Positions 48,075 through 56,859 of a DNA stretch of 64,000 nt are shown piece by piece. Position numbers and translations under genes: made by a program. The stretch lies in the NCBI GenBank assembly GCA_023955335.1, contig JAGSGF010000008.1, positions 1 to 64,000 of the forward strand, read 5' to 3'. How positions within the stretch are numbered: position 1 is the first letter of the stretch; every line of letters starts with the position of its first letter. Source of the stretch: Yoonia sp. (lineage in GTDB: Bacteria; Pseudomonadota; Alphaproteobacteria; Rhodobacterales; Rhodobacteraceae). Under the pieces are notes generated by a model. It saw only the letters and a list, made by a program, of their open reading frames with translations. It had not been told where the DNA came from and ran no database searches.

Positions 48075-48341
48075 TCAAAAAGGGCTCTGTTGTGATCTGA
48101 ATTCCCAGACGGTGACGTTTGCATCATCGTTGGTATCGGCGGCTTCATAACTTGCCTGCGCTTTCGCCATAAACTCGGCCAGCGTTATGACCGCGTCGCC
48201 ATCTGCGTCCATGGCCGCGAACCGCGCAATGCGATTGACATAAAGCCGTTCTGTGTTGCGACGCCCCATCGACATCAACATCGACATCGCCTGCGGCGCG
48301 CTGTCCATGTATTCGTCGAGCGCGCCCAATTGTGAAAGCAG
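48075..48341 (-). pseudogene. EF-hand protein, 5' end lost
   Basis: The C-terminal 88 residues of an EF-hand protein. Two loops are intact: DADGDAVITLAEF and DTNDDANVTVWEF, both with the calcium-ligand spacing. Upstream the frame hits a stop at 48342-48344, and there is no start codon with a ribosome site and no signal peptide, although relatives are exported with one. Six bases further lies an IS-end-like motif. I take it as the remainder of a gene cut by an insertion or deletion. Confidence 0.6.
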
Positions 48342-48350
48342 TCACGTCGA

Positions 48351-48367
48351 TGGGGGCTTTGTTGCAA
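48351..48367. mobile_element. Possible remnant end of an IS element
   Basis: TGGGGGCTTTGTTGCAA resembles the terminal inverted repeats of IS5/IS6-group elements (GGnnCTTTGTTGCAA). No transposase and no second end are present, so at most a scar is left. It stands exactly between two gene fragments, which strengthens the reading. Just to the right an 8-base inverted repeat, GGCGTAAT and ATTACGCC around TGAT, lies at 48403-48422. Confidence 0.45.
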
Positions 48368-48444
48368 CCAGAGAACCTGCGCCAAACACGGACACCATTG
48401 GTGGCGTAATTGATATTACGCCTGCGTCAAACCGCCCGTTATAA

Positions 48445-48588
48445 GTGAGCTGCAATCTTGAGATCACGACCGGAACAGGCCGCAAAATAGCACAGGCCGA
48501 AAAGGCGTTTCTGTGCCGCTGCGGTACGTCCAAGAACAAGCCGTTATGTGATGGAAGTCACAAAGACGCCGGCTTTTTCGATCCGTAA
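48445..48588 (+). pseudogene. CDGSH iron-sulfur domain gene fragment
   Basis: The frame from a GTG at 48445 gives 47 residues ending in FLCRCGTSKNKPLCDGSHKDAGFFDP, a perfect C-x-C-x2-S-x3-P-x-C-D-G-S-H motif that binds a 2Fe-2S cluster. Relatives with LEITTGTGR before the motif are longer and have more N-terminal sequence, so the front appears lost; an in-frame stop lies just before the GTG. The fragment ends five bases before the hemH stop codon on the other strand. A short functional protein cannot be excluded. Confidence 0.6.
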
Positions 48589-48592
48589 AGGT

Positions 48593-49657
48593 CTAGCGGT
48601 TAACCCAACCTGACAAATTTTCGTCGATGATACCGCAAAGCGCTGAAATATGCGCCGGATTGTCGTTGAGGCACGGGATGTACAGAAAGTCTTTTCCGCC
48701 CGCTTCCTCAAAACTCTCTTTGATCTCTTCGTTAATCTCTTCCAGCGTTTCGATGCAGTCGGCGGAAAATGCAGGTGCGCAGATCGCGATGCTTTTGATG
48801 CCGTCTTCTTCGGCCATGCGCGCGACTTCTTTTACGGTGTAAGGCTTCAGCCATTCTTCGGGGCCAAACTTGGATTGGAATGTCGTCTTGATTTGAGTGT
48901 CATCCCAGCCAAGCCGTTCTTTCAATAACCGCGTCGTTTTTTGGCATTGGCAGTGGTAAGGATCGCCTTCGCGCAGATACCGTTCTGGCACGCCGTGGTA
49001 CGAGCAGATCAGTATTTCTGGCTTTTTGTCAGTGTCCGCATAGGCCGTTTCAATCGACTGCGCGAGCGCATCGATATAGGCCGGGTTCTCAAAGTATGGC
49101 TCCACCACGCGCGCAATTGGCTGCCATTTTTCCTCCATCAATACCCGAAAGAATTGGTCATTCGCCGTGGCGGATGTGGCCCCAGCGTAATGCGGATAAA
49201 GCGGGAAGAACAAGATTTTGGTGCACCCTGCCTCGACCATTTCGCGGACCTTGGATTTCGTTGACGGGTTCCCGTAGCGCATGCAGTAATCAACCATCAC
49301 GTTGTCACCGTACCGGTCAGCCATCGATGCCTTAATCGCTTTTGTCTGCTTTTTCGTGATCGTCAGAAGCGGGCTTTCGTCATCTTCGTTGTTCCAGATT
49401 GACCTATAGGCCGCACCTGACTTGGACGGACGTGTGGTCAAAATGACCAACTGCAAAAGCGGCTGCCAAAGCCATGCGGAATAATCGATTACCCGCTTGT
49501 CGGACAAAAATTCATTCAAATACCGCCGCATCGACCAATAGTCGGTGCCATCTGGCGTCCCAAGGTTGGCAACAAGTACGCCCACCTTGGCTGGCATAAT
49601 CTTTGGATGGTCGGCCTGTGCGTGCACGGGGCACTGCGCTGCGGATTTGTCTGTCAT
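48593..49657 (-). CDS. hemH: Ferrochelatase
   Basis: 354 residues. GVLVANLGTPDGTDYWSMRRYLNEFLSDKRVID at the N-terminus, the metal-binding His in CSYHGVPERYLREGDPY and the C-terminal CAPAFSADCIETLEEINEEIKESFEEAGG are typical. It inserts iron into protoporphyrin IX, the last step of haem synthesis. It follows the methyltransferase gene after 45 bases on the same strand. This gene begins the ordinary core part of the window. Confidence 0.96.
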   Translation of the reverse strand: MTDKSAAQCPVHAQADHPKIMPAKVGVLVANLGTPDGTDYWSMRRYLNEFLSDKRVIDYSAWLWQPLLQLVILTTRPSKSGAAYRSIWNNEDDESPLLTITKKQTKAIKASMADRYGDNVMVDYCMRYGNPSTKSKVREMVEAGCTKILFFPLYPHYAGATSATANDQFFRVLMEEKWQPIARVVEPYFENPAYIDALAQSIETAYADTDKKPEILICSYHGVPERYLREGDPYHCQCQKTTRLLKERLGWDDTQIKTTFQSKFGPEEWLKPYTVKEVARMAEEDGIKSIAICAPAFSADCIETLEEINEEIKESFEEAGGKDFLYIPCLNDNPAHISALCGIIDENLSGWVNR

Positions 49658-49702
49658 TTTGTTATCCCTTTGCGTCCATACGTAGCTGCGCCGACCGTTT
49701 GG

Positions 49703-50521
49703 TCAATTGTTATCATCGTTAAGCGGTGTTTCAGTAGTCCCTAGCACATCGGCCAGTCGATTTGTCGCAGACCCGGGTCGCAAAGCTTTGGGTTGCGTGT
49801 CGGCCGGTGCCCATCCAGTCAGCATGATAATCTCGAACGTTGCGTCTATGCGGCCTTCGTCATTGCTGAAGTGTTCCGCGTAAAGCGTCGCCGCTTCGGT
49901 CAGGATATTTCGCATGCTAAAATGGCGTGGCCTGTGGGCCAGCGCATTGTTTTCGCCCATCTTGCGCAGATCGTGCATGACGTGGAAGGCATTTGAATAG
50001 CTCACCGTGAGCGGGACGCCATCCGCGACTGGCAGCGCCAGACCCGCCCGTTGCAGCAGCCCACCAAGGTCTCTGATCTCACCCATCGGAGCGATCCGCG
50101 GGGACAAGCCGCCAGCAACAACGGCCTCTGCCTCAGCCAATGCGCTGCGCAGCTCGTGTAATGTTTGGCCGCCCAAGCATGCGCACAACAGCAAGCCATC
50201 GGGTTTCAGCGCCCGCCTGCATTGCACCAACTGTCCCACCGGATCATTCGCCCAATGCAACGTCATCACATGCAGCACCAGATCAAAGCGGGCTTCGGTC
50301 AGATCAAGCGTCTCGTCGTCGGCCACAATAAACGCATCGGGGAACAGCGCCTGCCAGAAATCTGGAAAACCTGTCACAATCGCTATGGATTGAAAGGTTC
50401 TGTTAACCTCTTTGAGTCTTTCCTTAATCTCGTCAGCAATGACATCGTGCAGGAAAAGCGCGTCTGGAACGGCGCGGGCGCGATTGCGTAAAAGGGCGGT
50501 GCGGTCGGTAAGCTTATCCAT
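49703..50521 (-). CDS. SAM-dependent methyltransferase (BioC / NDUFAF5-like)
   Basis: 272 residues. RNRARAVPDALFLHDVIADEIKERL at the start and FDLVLHVMTLHWANDPVGQLVQCRRALKPDGLLL in the class I methyltransferase fold are typical of the BioC-like group that includes mitochondrial NDUFAF5. The glycine-rich SAM motif is weak (IAIVTGFPDFWQAL). It may methylate malonyl-ACP or act in complex I assembly; the lack of biotin genes nearby favours neither. Divergent from comF. Confidence 0.82.
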   Translation of the reverse strand: MDKLTDRTALLRNRARAVPDALFLHDVIADEIKERLKEVNRTFQSIAIVTGFPDFWQALFPDAFIVADDETLDLTEARFDLVLHVMTLHWANDPVGQLVQCRRALKPDGLLLCACLGGQTLHELRSALAEAEAVVAGGLSPRIAPMGEIRDLGGLLQRAGLALPVADGVPLTVSYSNAFHVMHDLRKMGENNALAHRPRHFSMRNILTEAATLYAEHFSNDEGRIDATFEIIMLTGWAPADTQPKALRPGSATNRLADVLGTTETPLNDDNN

Positions 50522-50544
50522 AGCGGGTTATTTAGGGTGCAAAC

Positions 50545-51267
50545 ATGCAGATGCAAAGGATCATTCGTTCCATCTATCCTGCGCAATGCGTCGCGTGTGA
50601 CGCGGCGACCGAAGATGACTATGGTCTTTGTGGGACCTGTTGGCGAGATACGCAGTTCATAAGTGGTACGATTTGTGATGCCTGTGGCACCGCGTTGCCT
50701 GGTGATTTTGGCGATTACGATGCCAAATGTGATGATTGCCTGCGGATTGCCCGCCCTTGGGAAAAGGGGCGTGCGGTGTTGGCGTACACGGGTGTTGGCC
50801 GCAAGCTGGTTTTGTCGTTGAAACACGGGGATCGTACCGATTTGGCGCAGCCTGTCGCGCGCTGGATGGTCCGGAAGGCAGAGCCTTTGATCCAACCAGA
50901 TACCGTGCTGGTGCCCGTTCCATTGCATTGGGTTCGACTGCTTCGTCGTCGCTATAATCAAGCGGCGATATTGGCCAATATCATGGGTAAACTTATGCGG
51001 ACGACAGTATGTCCGGATGCCTTGCTTCGCCCACGCGCAACAAGTTCGCTTGAGGGGCATGGACGTGATGCACGGTTTCGGACCTTGGCGGATGCGGTGC
51101 AGTTTAATCCTAAACGGCAGCAGATGATCACGGGTCGCCCTGTTGTGTTGATCGACGATGTCATGACATCGGGTGCAACGCTTGCTGCATGTGCGGATGC
51201 ATGTCTTGCCGCAGGTGTGAACCGTGTTGATGTGGTCACACTGGCAAGGGTCGTCAAAGATGCTTAG
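50545..51267 (+). CDS. comF: ComF family phosphoribosyltransferase-like protein
   Basis: 240 residues. Two zinc-knuckle pairs at the N-terminus (CVACDAATEDDYGLCGTC and CDACGTALPGD...CDDC) and a PRT fold with VPVPLHWVRLLRRRYNQAAILA and the PRPP loop PVVLIDDVMTSGATLAA. The family is needed for natural DNA uptake in some bacteria. First gene of a comF-grxC-nit-marR cluster. Confidence 0.92.
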   Translation: MQMQRIIRSIYPAQCVACDAATEDDYGLCGTCWRDTQFISGTICDACGTALPGDFGDYDAKCDDCLRIARPWEKGRAVLAYTGVGRKLVLSLKHGDRTDLAQPVARWMVRKAEPLIQPDTVLVPVPLHWVRLLRRRYNQAAILANIMGKLMRTTVCPDALLRPRATSSLEGHGRDARFRTLADAVQFNPKRQQMITGRPVVLIDDVMTSGATLAACADACLAAGVNRVDVVTLARVVKDA

Positions 51268-51300
51268 GTAGGGCTAACCAACACAAAAGGACGCCCGATT

Positions 51301-51558
51301 ATGCAATCCGTTGAACTTTATACCACCAAAATGTGCGGCTTCTGCCACGCTGCCAAACGTCTATTGACCTCCAAAGGTGTTAGTTTTTCTGAAGTGAACC
51401 TGAACGCCCAACCAGAGCGTCGCGCAGAGATGATGCAGCGTGCCAACGGTGGCCGTACGGTGCCGCAGATCTTTATCGGAACGACCCATGTGGGCGGATA
51501 CGATGAACTTCATGCGTTGCATAGCGCCGGCAAGCTGGACGCCTTGCTCGCTGGATGA
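51301..51558 (+). CDS. grxC: Glutaredoxin 3
   Basis: 85 residues. The dithiol active site reads MCGFCHAAKRLL (C-G-F-C in place of the usual C-P-Y-C), and RTVPQIFIGTTHVGGYDELHAL carries the cis-proline and the glutathione-binding end. It reduces disulfides with glutathione. AAAGGA precedes the ATG. The stop overlaps the next gene (ATGA). Confidence 0.94.
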   Translation: MQSVELYTTKMCGFCHAAKRLLTSKGVSFSEVNLNAQPERRAEMMQRANGGRTVPQIFIGTTHVGGYDELHALHSAGKLDALLAG

Positions 51559-52370
51559 AGGCTGGATTACTTCAACTTACATCAACAGATGATCCGGCTG
51601 CAAACCTGACCGCGACCCGTGCTATGATGCGGGACGCGGCAGGGCAGGGCGCGGGGTTCATCGTGACGCCAGAAGTTACCAACTGTGTGTCCGTTAGCCG
51701 TAGTCACCAGCAATCTGTGCTGTGCCTCGAGGTTGATGATCCCACGTTGGTTGGCCTGCGGGCCGAGGCCGCAGCGCTGGGCGTTTGGCTGTCGATCGGG
51801 TCGCTAGCGCTTAAGACGGACGACGCGGATGGGCGGTTCGCAAACCGGTCGTTTGTGATCAACCCTGCGGGGGACATCGTCGCTCGATATGACAAAATCC
51901 ATATGTTTGATGTGGAGGTTTCTGACGTCGAAACATACCGCGAGTCTGCTGGATATCGCCCCGGCAATCGTGCGGTGACGACCCAAACCCCGTTTGGGCA
52001 GCTAGGACTTTCGATATGTTATGATCTGCGGTTCGCGTATTTGTACCGCGCTTTGGCACAAGCGGGTGCTAACATATTGCTGGTCCCGTCTGCGTTTTCG
52101 CCAGTGACGGGCGCTGCTCATTGGCAAGCTTTGTTGCAGGCCCGTGCGATTGAAACGGGCTGCTATGTTTTGGCCGCAGCCCAAACGGGTGATCATGGTG
52201 GGCGCAAAACCTATGGGCACAGCATGGCGATTTCCCCGTGGGGCGACGTTTTGGTCGATGCAGGCACGACAAAATCTGTTAGCATTGTTAATATTGATCT
52301 GTATGCAGTGTCAGATGCGCGCAAACGCATCGCGGCCTTGTCTCATGACCGCACATTTGAAGGCCCATAA
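51555..52370 (+). CDS. Carbon-nitrogen hydrolase (nitrilase family, Nit1-like)
   Basis: 271 residues. The catalytic Glu (FIVTPEVTNC), Lys (RYDKIHMFDVEV) and Cys (LGLSICYDLRFAYLYRAL) are all present. The closest type is Nit1/omega-amidase, which clears deaminated glutathione or hydrolyses alpha-ketoglutaramate; sitting next to glutaredoxin favours the deaminated glutathione role. Overlaps grxC by 4 bases and marR by one. Confidence 0.9.
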   Translation: MKAGLLQLTSTDDPAANLTATRAMMRDAAGQGAGFIVTPEVTNCVSVSRSHQQSVLCLEVDDPTLVGLRAEAAALGVWLSIGSLALKTDDADGRFANRSFVINPAGDIVARYDKIHMFDVEVSDVETYRESAGYRPGNRAVTTQTPFGQLGLSICYDLRFAYLYRALAQAGANILLVPSAFSPVTGAAHWQALLQARAIETGCYVLAAAQTGDHGGRKTYGHSMAISPWGDVLVDAGTTKSVSIVNIDLYAVSDARKRIAALSHDRTFEGP

Positions 52371-52813
52371 TGTCTGATTCTACCCAAGATTTGGCAGTGA
52401 CGCTGTTTAGTGAAATCCTTGCTGTGGACCAATTGGCCCGCAGTAGCGTGGCCCATGCGCTGCCCAAAGGGATGGAACTGTCGCATTTTTCCGTTCTGAA
52501 CCATCTGGCCCACGCGGCGGTGGAAAAGTCGCCGGCACAGCTTGCCCAGACATTTCATCTGACCCGCGGTGCAATGACAAATACGCTTAGCAAATTGGAA
52601 TGGGCCGGTTGGATCCATGTCCGGCCAGATTGGGAAGATGCCCGCCGCAAGATGGTATCGATCAGCCCGTCAGGACTTTCCGCACGTGACGCGGCCGTCG
52701 CAGCGATTGCGCCGGTGATTGTCCAAGTTGTCGATACTGTTGGCGCAGATAAGGTCCGCACCGTGTTGCCCGTTTTGCGCGAAATGCGGGTCCAGCTGTC
52801 TAAGGTAGACTAG
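52370..52813 (+). CDS. MarR-family transcriptional regulator
   Basis: 147 residues with a winged helix (FSVLNHLAHAAVEKSPAQLAQTFHLTRGAMTNTLSKLEWAGWIHVRPDWEDARRKMVSISPSG). The wing DWEDARRK is typical of MarR. It is translated directly after the nitrilase gene (ATA-ATG overlap of one base) and ends seven bases before the convergent ubiG stop. Ligand unknown. Confidence 0.9.
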   Translation: MSDSTQDLAVTLFSEILAVDQLARSSVAHALPKGMELSHFSVLNHLAHAAVEKSPAQLAQTFHLTRGAMTNTLSKLEWAGWIHVRPDWEDARRKMVSISPSGLSARDAAVAAIAPVIVQVVDTVGADKVRTVLPVLREMRVQLSKVD

Positions 52814-52820
52814 CGCTTCG

Positions 52821-53561
52821 CTAAGATTTTAGTGCTGCTGTTACATAGTTAACAGACAGGTCTTTGTCCGAAATCGACCACGTGAATTTCGCAAAGTTGA
52901 ACACATATCCCTTGCGGTCCACCGGGTCCAAACCCGCCTTAGTCAGTAGATCAAACAGCTCGTCCGGGGTGATGAACTTGGACCATTCGTGCGTGCCCTT
53001 TGGCAGCCAGCGCATGACCCATTCCGCCCCAACAATCGCCATCGCAAACGATTTTGCATTCCGGTTGATCGTGGAACACAAGTGTAACCCGCCGGATTTG
53101 AGCAACTGTTGGCACGCCGTCAAATACCCTTGCGGATCGGCAACGTGTTCGACCACTTCCATGTTGATGACGACGTCGAATTGTTCGCCTGCTGCGGCCA
53201 TCGCTTCTGCTGTGGTGTGCCGATAGTCAATCTTTAAGCCCGATTGCGCTGCATGGACTTCGGCCACTGGAATGTTCCGTGCGGCGGCGTCAACGCCAAC
53301 CACATCGGCTCCAAGCCGCGCCATTGGTTCGCAAAGAAGCCCGCCCCCGCAGCCAATATCGGCGATTCGCAGTCCCTTAAACGGGGCTGGACCATTCAGG
53401 TCACGCCCGAATTCAGCAGCAATCTGGCGCGTGATATAATCAAGACGGACCGGGTTCATCATGTGCAGCGGCTTAAACTTGCCGTCCAAGTCCCACCATT
53501 CGGCGGCCATGGCTTCGAATTTGGCGATCTCAGCGGGATCAACGGTGTTGGTGGCTTGCAT
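52821..53561 (-). CDS. ubiG: Ubiquinone O-methyltransferase UbiG
   Basis: 246 residues. [29 protein letters not shown] and the SAM motif [30 protein letters not shown], with [10 protein letters not shown] further on, are diagnostic. It carries out both O-methylations in ubiquinone synthesis. Divergent from the proline iminopeptidase gene, 57 bases apart. Confidence 0.95.
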   Translation of the reverse strand: MQATNTVDPAEIAKFEAMAAEWWDLDGKFKPLHMMNPVRLDYITRQIAAEFGRDLNGPAPFKGLRIADIGCGGGLLCEPMARLGADVVGVDAAARNIPVAEVHAAQSGLKIDYRHTTAEAMAAAGEQFDVVINMEVVEHVADPQGYLTACQQLLKSGGLHLCSTINRNAKSFAMAIVGAEWVMRWLPKGTHEWSKFITPDELFDLLTKAGLDPVDRKGYVFNFAKFTWSISDKDLSVNYVTAALKS

Positions 53562-53618
53562 GTCGGTTGCTCCGGTTTTCGCGTGGTCAGTTTGGTATTC
53601 GCATTATATAGGTCGAAT

Positions 53619-54599
53619 ATGGACAAGGTCTTAGGTCAAAAGCGCGCGGTGTCGCATCTTTACGCCCCAATCGACCCATTCGACCAGCGGATGTTGGACG
53701 TGGGCGACGGGCACACTGTGTATATGGAACAATGCGGGCGGCCTGATGGCATTCCCGTTGTGGTTCTGCACGGCGGTCCGGGGGGCGGATGTAGCCTTGC
53801 GATGCGCCGCTATTTTGACCCGTCTATCTACCGGATTATTCTATTTGATCAGCGCGGCTGCGGGCGGTCTCGTCCTCATGCAAGCGTCGAGGCGAACACG
53901 ACTTGGCATTTAGTTGCCGATATTGAACTGATTCGCGAAGCGCTTGGCATTGACCGTTGGGTTGTATTTGGTGGCAGCTGGGGTGCAACGCTTTCGTTGA
54001 TCTATGCGCAAGCGCACCCTGATCGTGCGGCTGCGCTTGTGCTGCGCGGCGTGTTCTTGATGACCCAGCCAGAGCTTGATTGGTTCTATGGTGGTGGGGC
54101 TGGCGTGTTTTGGCCCGATCTTTGGGCGCATTTCGCAGACCTTATCCCAAAAGACGAGCAGGGCAATTTTATTGCAGCCTATCACAAGCGGCTATTCTCG
54201 GGTGATCTGCAAAGTGAAATCCGCCATGCGCGTGCGTGGGCATCATGGGAAAATGCGCTGGCGTCTATCGAAAGCAATGGGCCTACCGGCGACAGCCCTG
54301 CGGAATATGCCCGTGCATTCTCGCGGCTTGAAAACCACTACTTCTATCACGCTGGGTTTCTTGGGCCGGACCAGCAGATATTAGATAATATGGATAAAAT
54401 CGCCCACATTCCGGGTGCGATTGTACAAGGGCGTTTTGATATGATTTGCCCACCTGTGTCCGCGCATAAGCTGGCGCAGCTTTGGCCAAAGTCGTGCCTT
54501 ACATTGATCGGCAAAGCGGGTCATGCATTGTCAGAGCCGGGCATCAGTGCAGAGCTGGTGCGCGTGACAGATCAAATCGGCGTGCTGGGTATTGGCTAA
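53619..54599 (+). CDS. pip: Proline iminopeptidase
   Basis: 326 residues from ATG 53619; the open frame upstream crosses ubiG and is not used. HTVYMEQCGRPDGIPVVVLHGGPGGGC (oxyanion region), WVVFGGSWGATLSLIYAQ (nucleophile Ser), GRFDMICPP (Asp) and KAGHALSE (His) give the full triad of the S33 family. It releases N-terminal proline from peptides. A peptide-type ABC importer follows on the same strand. Confidence 0.93.
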   Translation: MDKVLGQKRAVSHLYAPIDPFDQRMLDVGDGHTVYMEQCGRPDGIPVVVLHGGPGGGCSLAMRRYFDPSIYRIILFDQRGCGRSRPHASVEANTTWHLVADIELIREALGIDRWVVFGGSWGATLSLIYAQAHPDRAAALVLRGVFLMTQPELDWFYGGGAGVFWPDLWAHFADLIPKDEQGNFIAAYHKRLFSGDLQSEIRHARAWASWENALASIESNGPTGDSPAEYARAFSRLENHYFYHAGFLGPDQQILDNMDKIAHIPGAIVQGRFDMICPPVSAHKLAQLWPKSCLTLIGKAGHALSEPGISAELVRVTDQIGVLGIG

Positions 54600-54667
54600 C
54601 CTTTAGGGTTTACAGGTCTGGGCCAGTCGTTAAGGATAGCTTCTGAACTATCTGGGAAACTTGAATT

Positions 54668-55657
54668 TTGGGCAACGTCCTAAGTATTATTCTTCAACGC
54701 CTTGCGCTCGGCTTACTCACTCTTCTGATCGTTTCCATTGTTATCTTTGTGGCCGTTAATATGCTGCCCGGTGACTTTGCCGAATTGATCCTTGGTCAAG
54801 GCGCCACCCCCGAAGCCGTCAAAAGCATTCGTGAAGATCTTGGGCTCGACCAGTCATTGGTGAGCCGGTATTTTGGTTGGCTTGGTGGGATGTTGACCGG
54901 CGATCTTGGTACCAGCTTTGCGCAGTTGAATTTCCAGACCAATATGGGCGGTGGAGCGGGCAAGACTGTGGCCCAACAAATCGCGCCTCGCTTTGCCAAC
55001 ACTATGTTCCTTGCGATGGTCACTGCCGCGATCGCAGTGCCAGTGGCTGTAACGCTTGGCATCCTTGCGGCACTTTACCGGAACACAATTTTTGACCGTG
55101 CGGCTAACATCTTTACGCTCAGCTCAATCAGTAGTCCCGAATTTTTCATGGCCTATGTGCTGATCTTGTTCCTTGCGGTGCTGAACCCCATTCTGCCGTC
55201 GCTGTCGAACATCTATGACGGCATGGCGTTCAGTGACCGATTGAATAAATCCTTGCTCCCTGCGCTGACCTTAACGTTGGTTGTTACCGCCCACATGATG
55301 CGGATGACGCGTGCCGCGATCATTAACTTGCTGGCCTCGCCGTATATCGAAATGGCACGCCTTAAGGGCATGTCGCCGATGCGCGTGATCGTGAAACATG
55401 CGCTGCCCAATGCGCTTGCGCCGATCATTAACGTGGTAGCGTTGAACCTTGCGTATCTGATCACTGGTGTGGTCGTGGTGGAGGTAGTGTTCGTTTATCC
55501 CGGCATCGGTCAGTTGTTCGTGGATAGCGTGAAAATCCGTGACATCCCTGTGGTGCAGGCCTGCTGCCTGATCTTTGCTGCCGCCTATATCCTGTTGAAC
55601 CTGACGGCCGACATCATGTCGATCCTGTCCAACCCACGTCTGCGGCATCCAAAATGA
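54668..55657 (+). CDS. Peptide/nickel-type ABC transporter permease (DppB-like)
   Basis: 329 residues, beginning with TTG at 54668 (MGNVLSIILQRLALGLLTLLIVSIVIFVAVNMLPGD), a typical DppB N-terminus. The EAA loop region reads YIEMARLKGMSPMRVIVKHALPNALAPI. Six helices. First gene of a four-gene importer operon; overlaps the second permease by 4 bases. Confidence 0.92.
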   Translation: MGNVLSIILQRLALGLLTLLIVSIVIFVAVNMLPGDFAELILGQGATPEAVKSIREDLGLDQSLVSRYFGWLGGMLTGDLGTSFAQLNFQTNMGGGAGKTVAQQIAPRFANTMFLAMVTAAIAVPVAVTLGILAALYRNTIFDRAANIFTLSSISSPEFFMAYVLILFLAVLNPILPSLSNIYDGMAFSDRLNKSLLPALTLTLVVTAHMMRMTRAAIINLLASPYIEMARLKGMSPMRVIVKHALPNALAPIINVVALNLAYLITGVVVVEVVFVYPGIGQLFVDSVKIRDIPVVQACCLIFAAAYILLNLTADIMSILSNPRLRHPK

Positions 55658-56859
55658 GCTTTGTTATCAACACCATCATTTGTCTTGCCGTTATCGCCGG
55701 TGCTGCATGGGCATTCCGCCGGCTTGGCCAGTACGGAACGGCCAATGCGCCGCAGTATCGCGACATGCCGTTTGGCGTGGCGTTTGGATATGTCCTCGCG
55801 CTGGTCGTGCTTGTTTGGCTGGCCTTGGCCTATGTCGCATCGTTAAGCAGTGATACCGCTGTTGCGAATAAGTTCTTTTTCCTTGGGGTTGCGATCAACG
55901 GTTTCATCCTGTTTTCCATTGCTGCTTGGTTGTTCCGTATGTTTGGGTGTCACGTCGGCACACAGCGCACACGCAAGCTGTTCCGTGCGATGCCGCTGAC
56001 GGCATCCTTTGGTGTGATGATCATTTTAATCTATGCGATTCTTGCGATTTTTGCCCCGGTTATTGCCCCCTACGGCCAAGACGAAATTTTGCAGGGCGTT
56101 GCGGCCAACATCATTCCTGGTGGTGATCCGGCGCTGGGCGGTGATCCTGCATTTCCGCTGGGCACTGACCAGATTGGCCGCGATATCATGTCCCGCCTGA
56201 TTTACGGCGCGCAGAACACGGTTGGCATCGCATTTGCGACCACGCTGCTTGCGTTCTTTATCGGTGGCTCGCTTGGGTTTCTTGCGGCGGTTGTTGGCGG
56301 TTGGACGGACCAGGTCCTGTCGCGTGGCGTTGACGTGCTGATGGCAATCCCGTCGCTGATTTTCGCGCTGTTGTTAATGACAATCGCATCCGTGTGGTCA
56401 GCGCGTCTTGGAATTCCGCTCACGGTTTTCATGGTGCTGATCATTGCGGTGATAGATAGCACCCGTGTGTTCCGTCTGGCCCGTGCGGTTGGACAAAACA
56501 TTGTTGTGATGGATTACATCGAGGCTGCGAAGCTGCGCGGCGAAGGCATGTGGTATCTTGTGTTTCGCGAAATCCTGCCAAACGCCACCGCACCGCTGTT
56601 GGCCGAATTTGGCCTGCGATTCTGTTTTGTGTTCCTAACCATTGCGGCGTTGTCGTTCCTTGGCGTAGGCATCCAGCCACCGCTGGCCGATTGGGGCACA
56701 ATGGTGCGCGACAGTGCTGCGTTTATTAACTACGCGCAGTTCGCGCCAAAGGCGGCGTTGACGCCGTTGCTTGCTGCGGGTGCGATTGCTTTGCTGACCG
56801 TCGCCGTCAACTTTGTTGTTGACTGGATGCTGCACAGATCTTCGGGGTTGAAGGAATGA
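55654..56859 (+). CDS. Peptide/nickel-type ABC transporter permease (DppC-like)
   Basis: 401 residues, about 100 longer than usual because of two additional helices at the N-terminus (FVINTIICLAVIAGAAWAFR, and the region around FGVAFGYVLALVVLVWLALAYVASL and FFLGVAINGFILFSIAAWLF). The core starts at LTASFGVMIILIYAILAIFAPVIAPYGQDE, with the EAA loop YIEAAKLRGEGMWYLVFREILPNATAPL. Overlaps both neighbours by 4 bases. Confidence 0.92.
   Translation: MSFVINTIICLAVIAGAAWAFRRLGQYGTANAPQYRDMPFGVAFGYVLALVVLVWLALAYVASLSSDTAVANKFFFLGVAINGFILFSIAAWLFRMFGCHVGTQRTRKLFRAMPLTASFGVMIILIYAILAIFAPVIAPYGQDEILQGVAANIIPGGDPALGGDPAFPLGTDQIGRDIMSRLIYGAQNTVGIAFATTLLAFFIGGSLGFLAAVVGGWTDQVLSRGVDVLMAIPSLIFALLLMTIASVWSARLGIPLTVFMVLIIAVIDSTRVFRLARAVGQNIVVMDYIEAAKLRGEGMWYLVFREILPNATAPLLAEFGLRFCFVFLTIAALSFLGVGIQPPLADWGTMVRDSAAFINYAQFAPKAALTPLLAAGAIALLTVAVNFVVDWMLHRSSGLKE

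Noticed and set aside
48403..48422. 8-base inverted repeat GGCGTAAT...ATTACGCC as an operator
   Set aside because: No intact gene starts next to it; a chance or IS-related palindrome is as likely.
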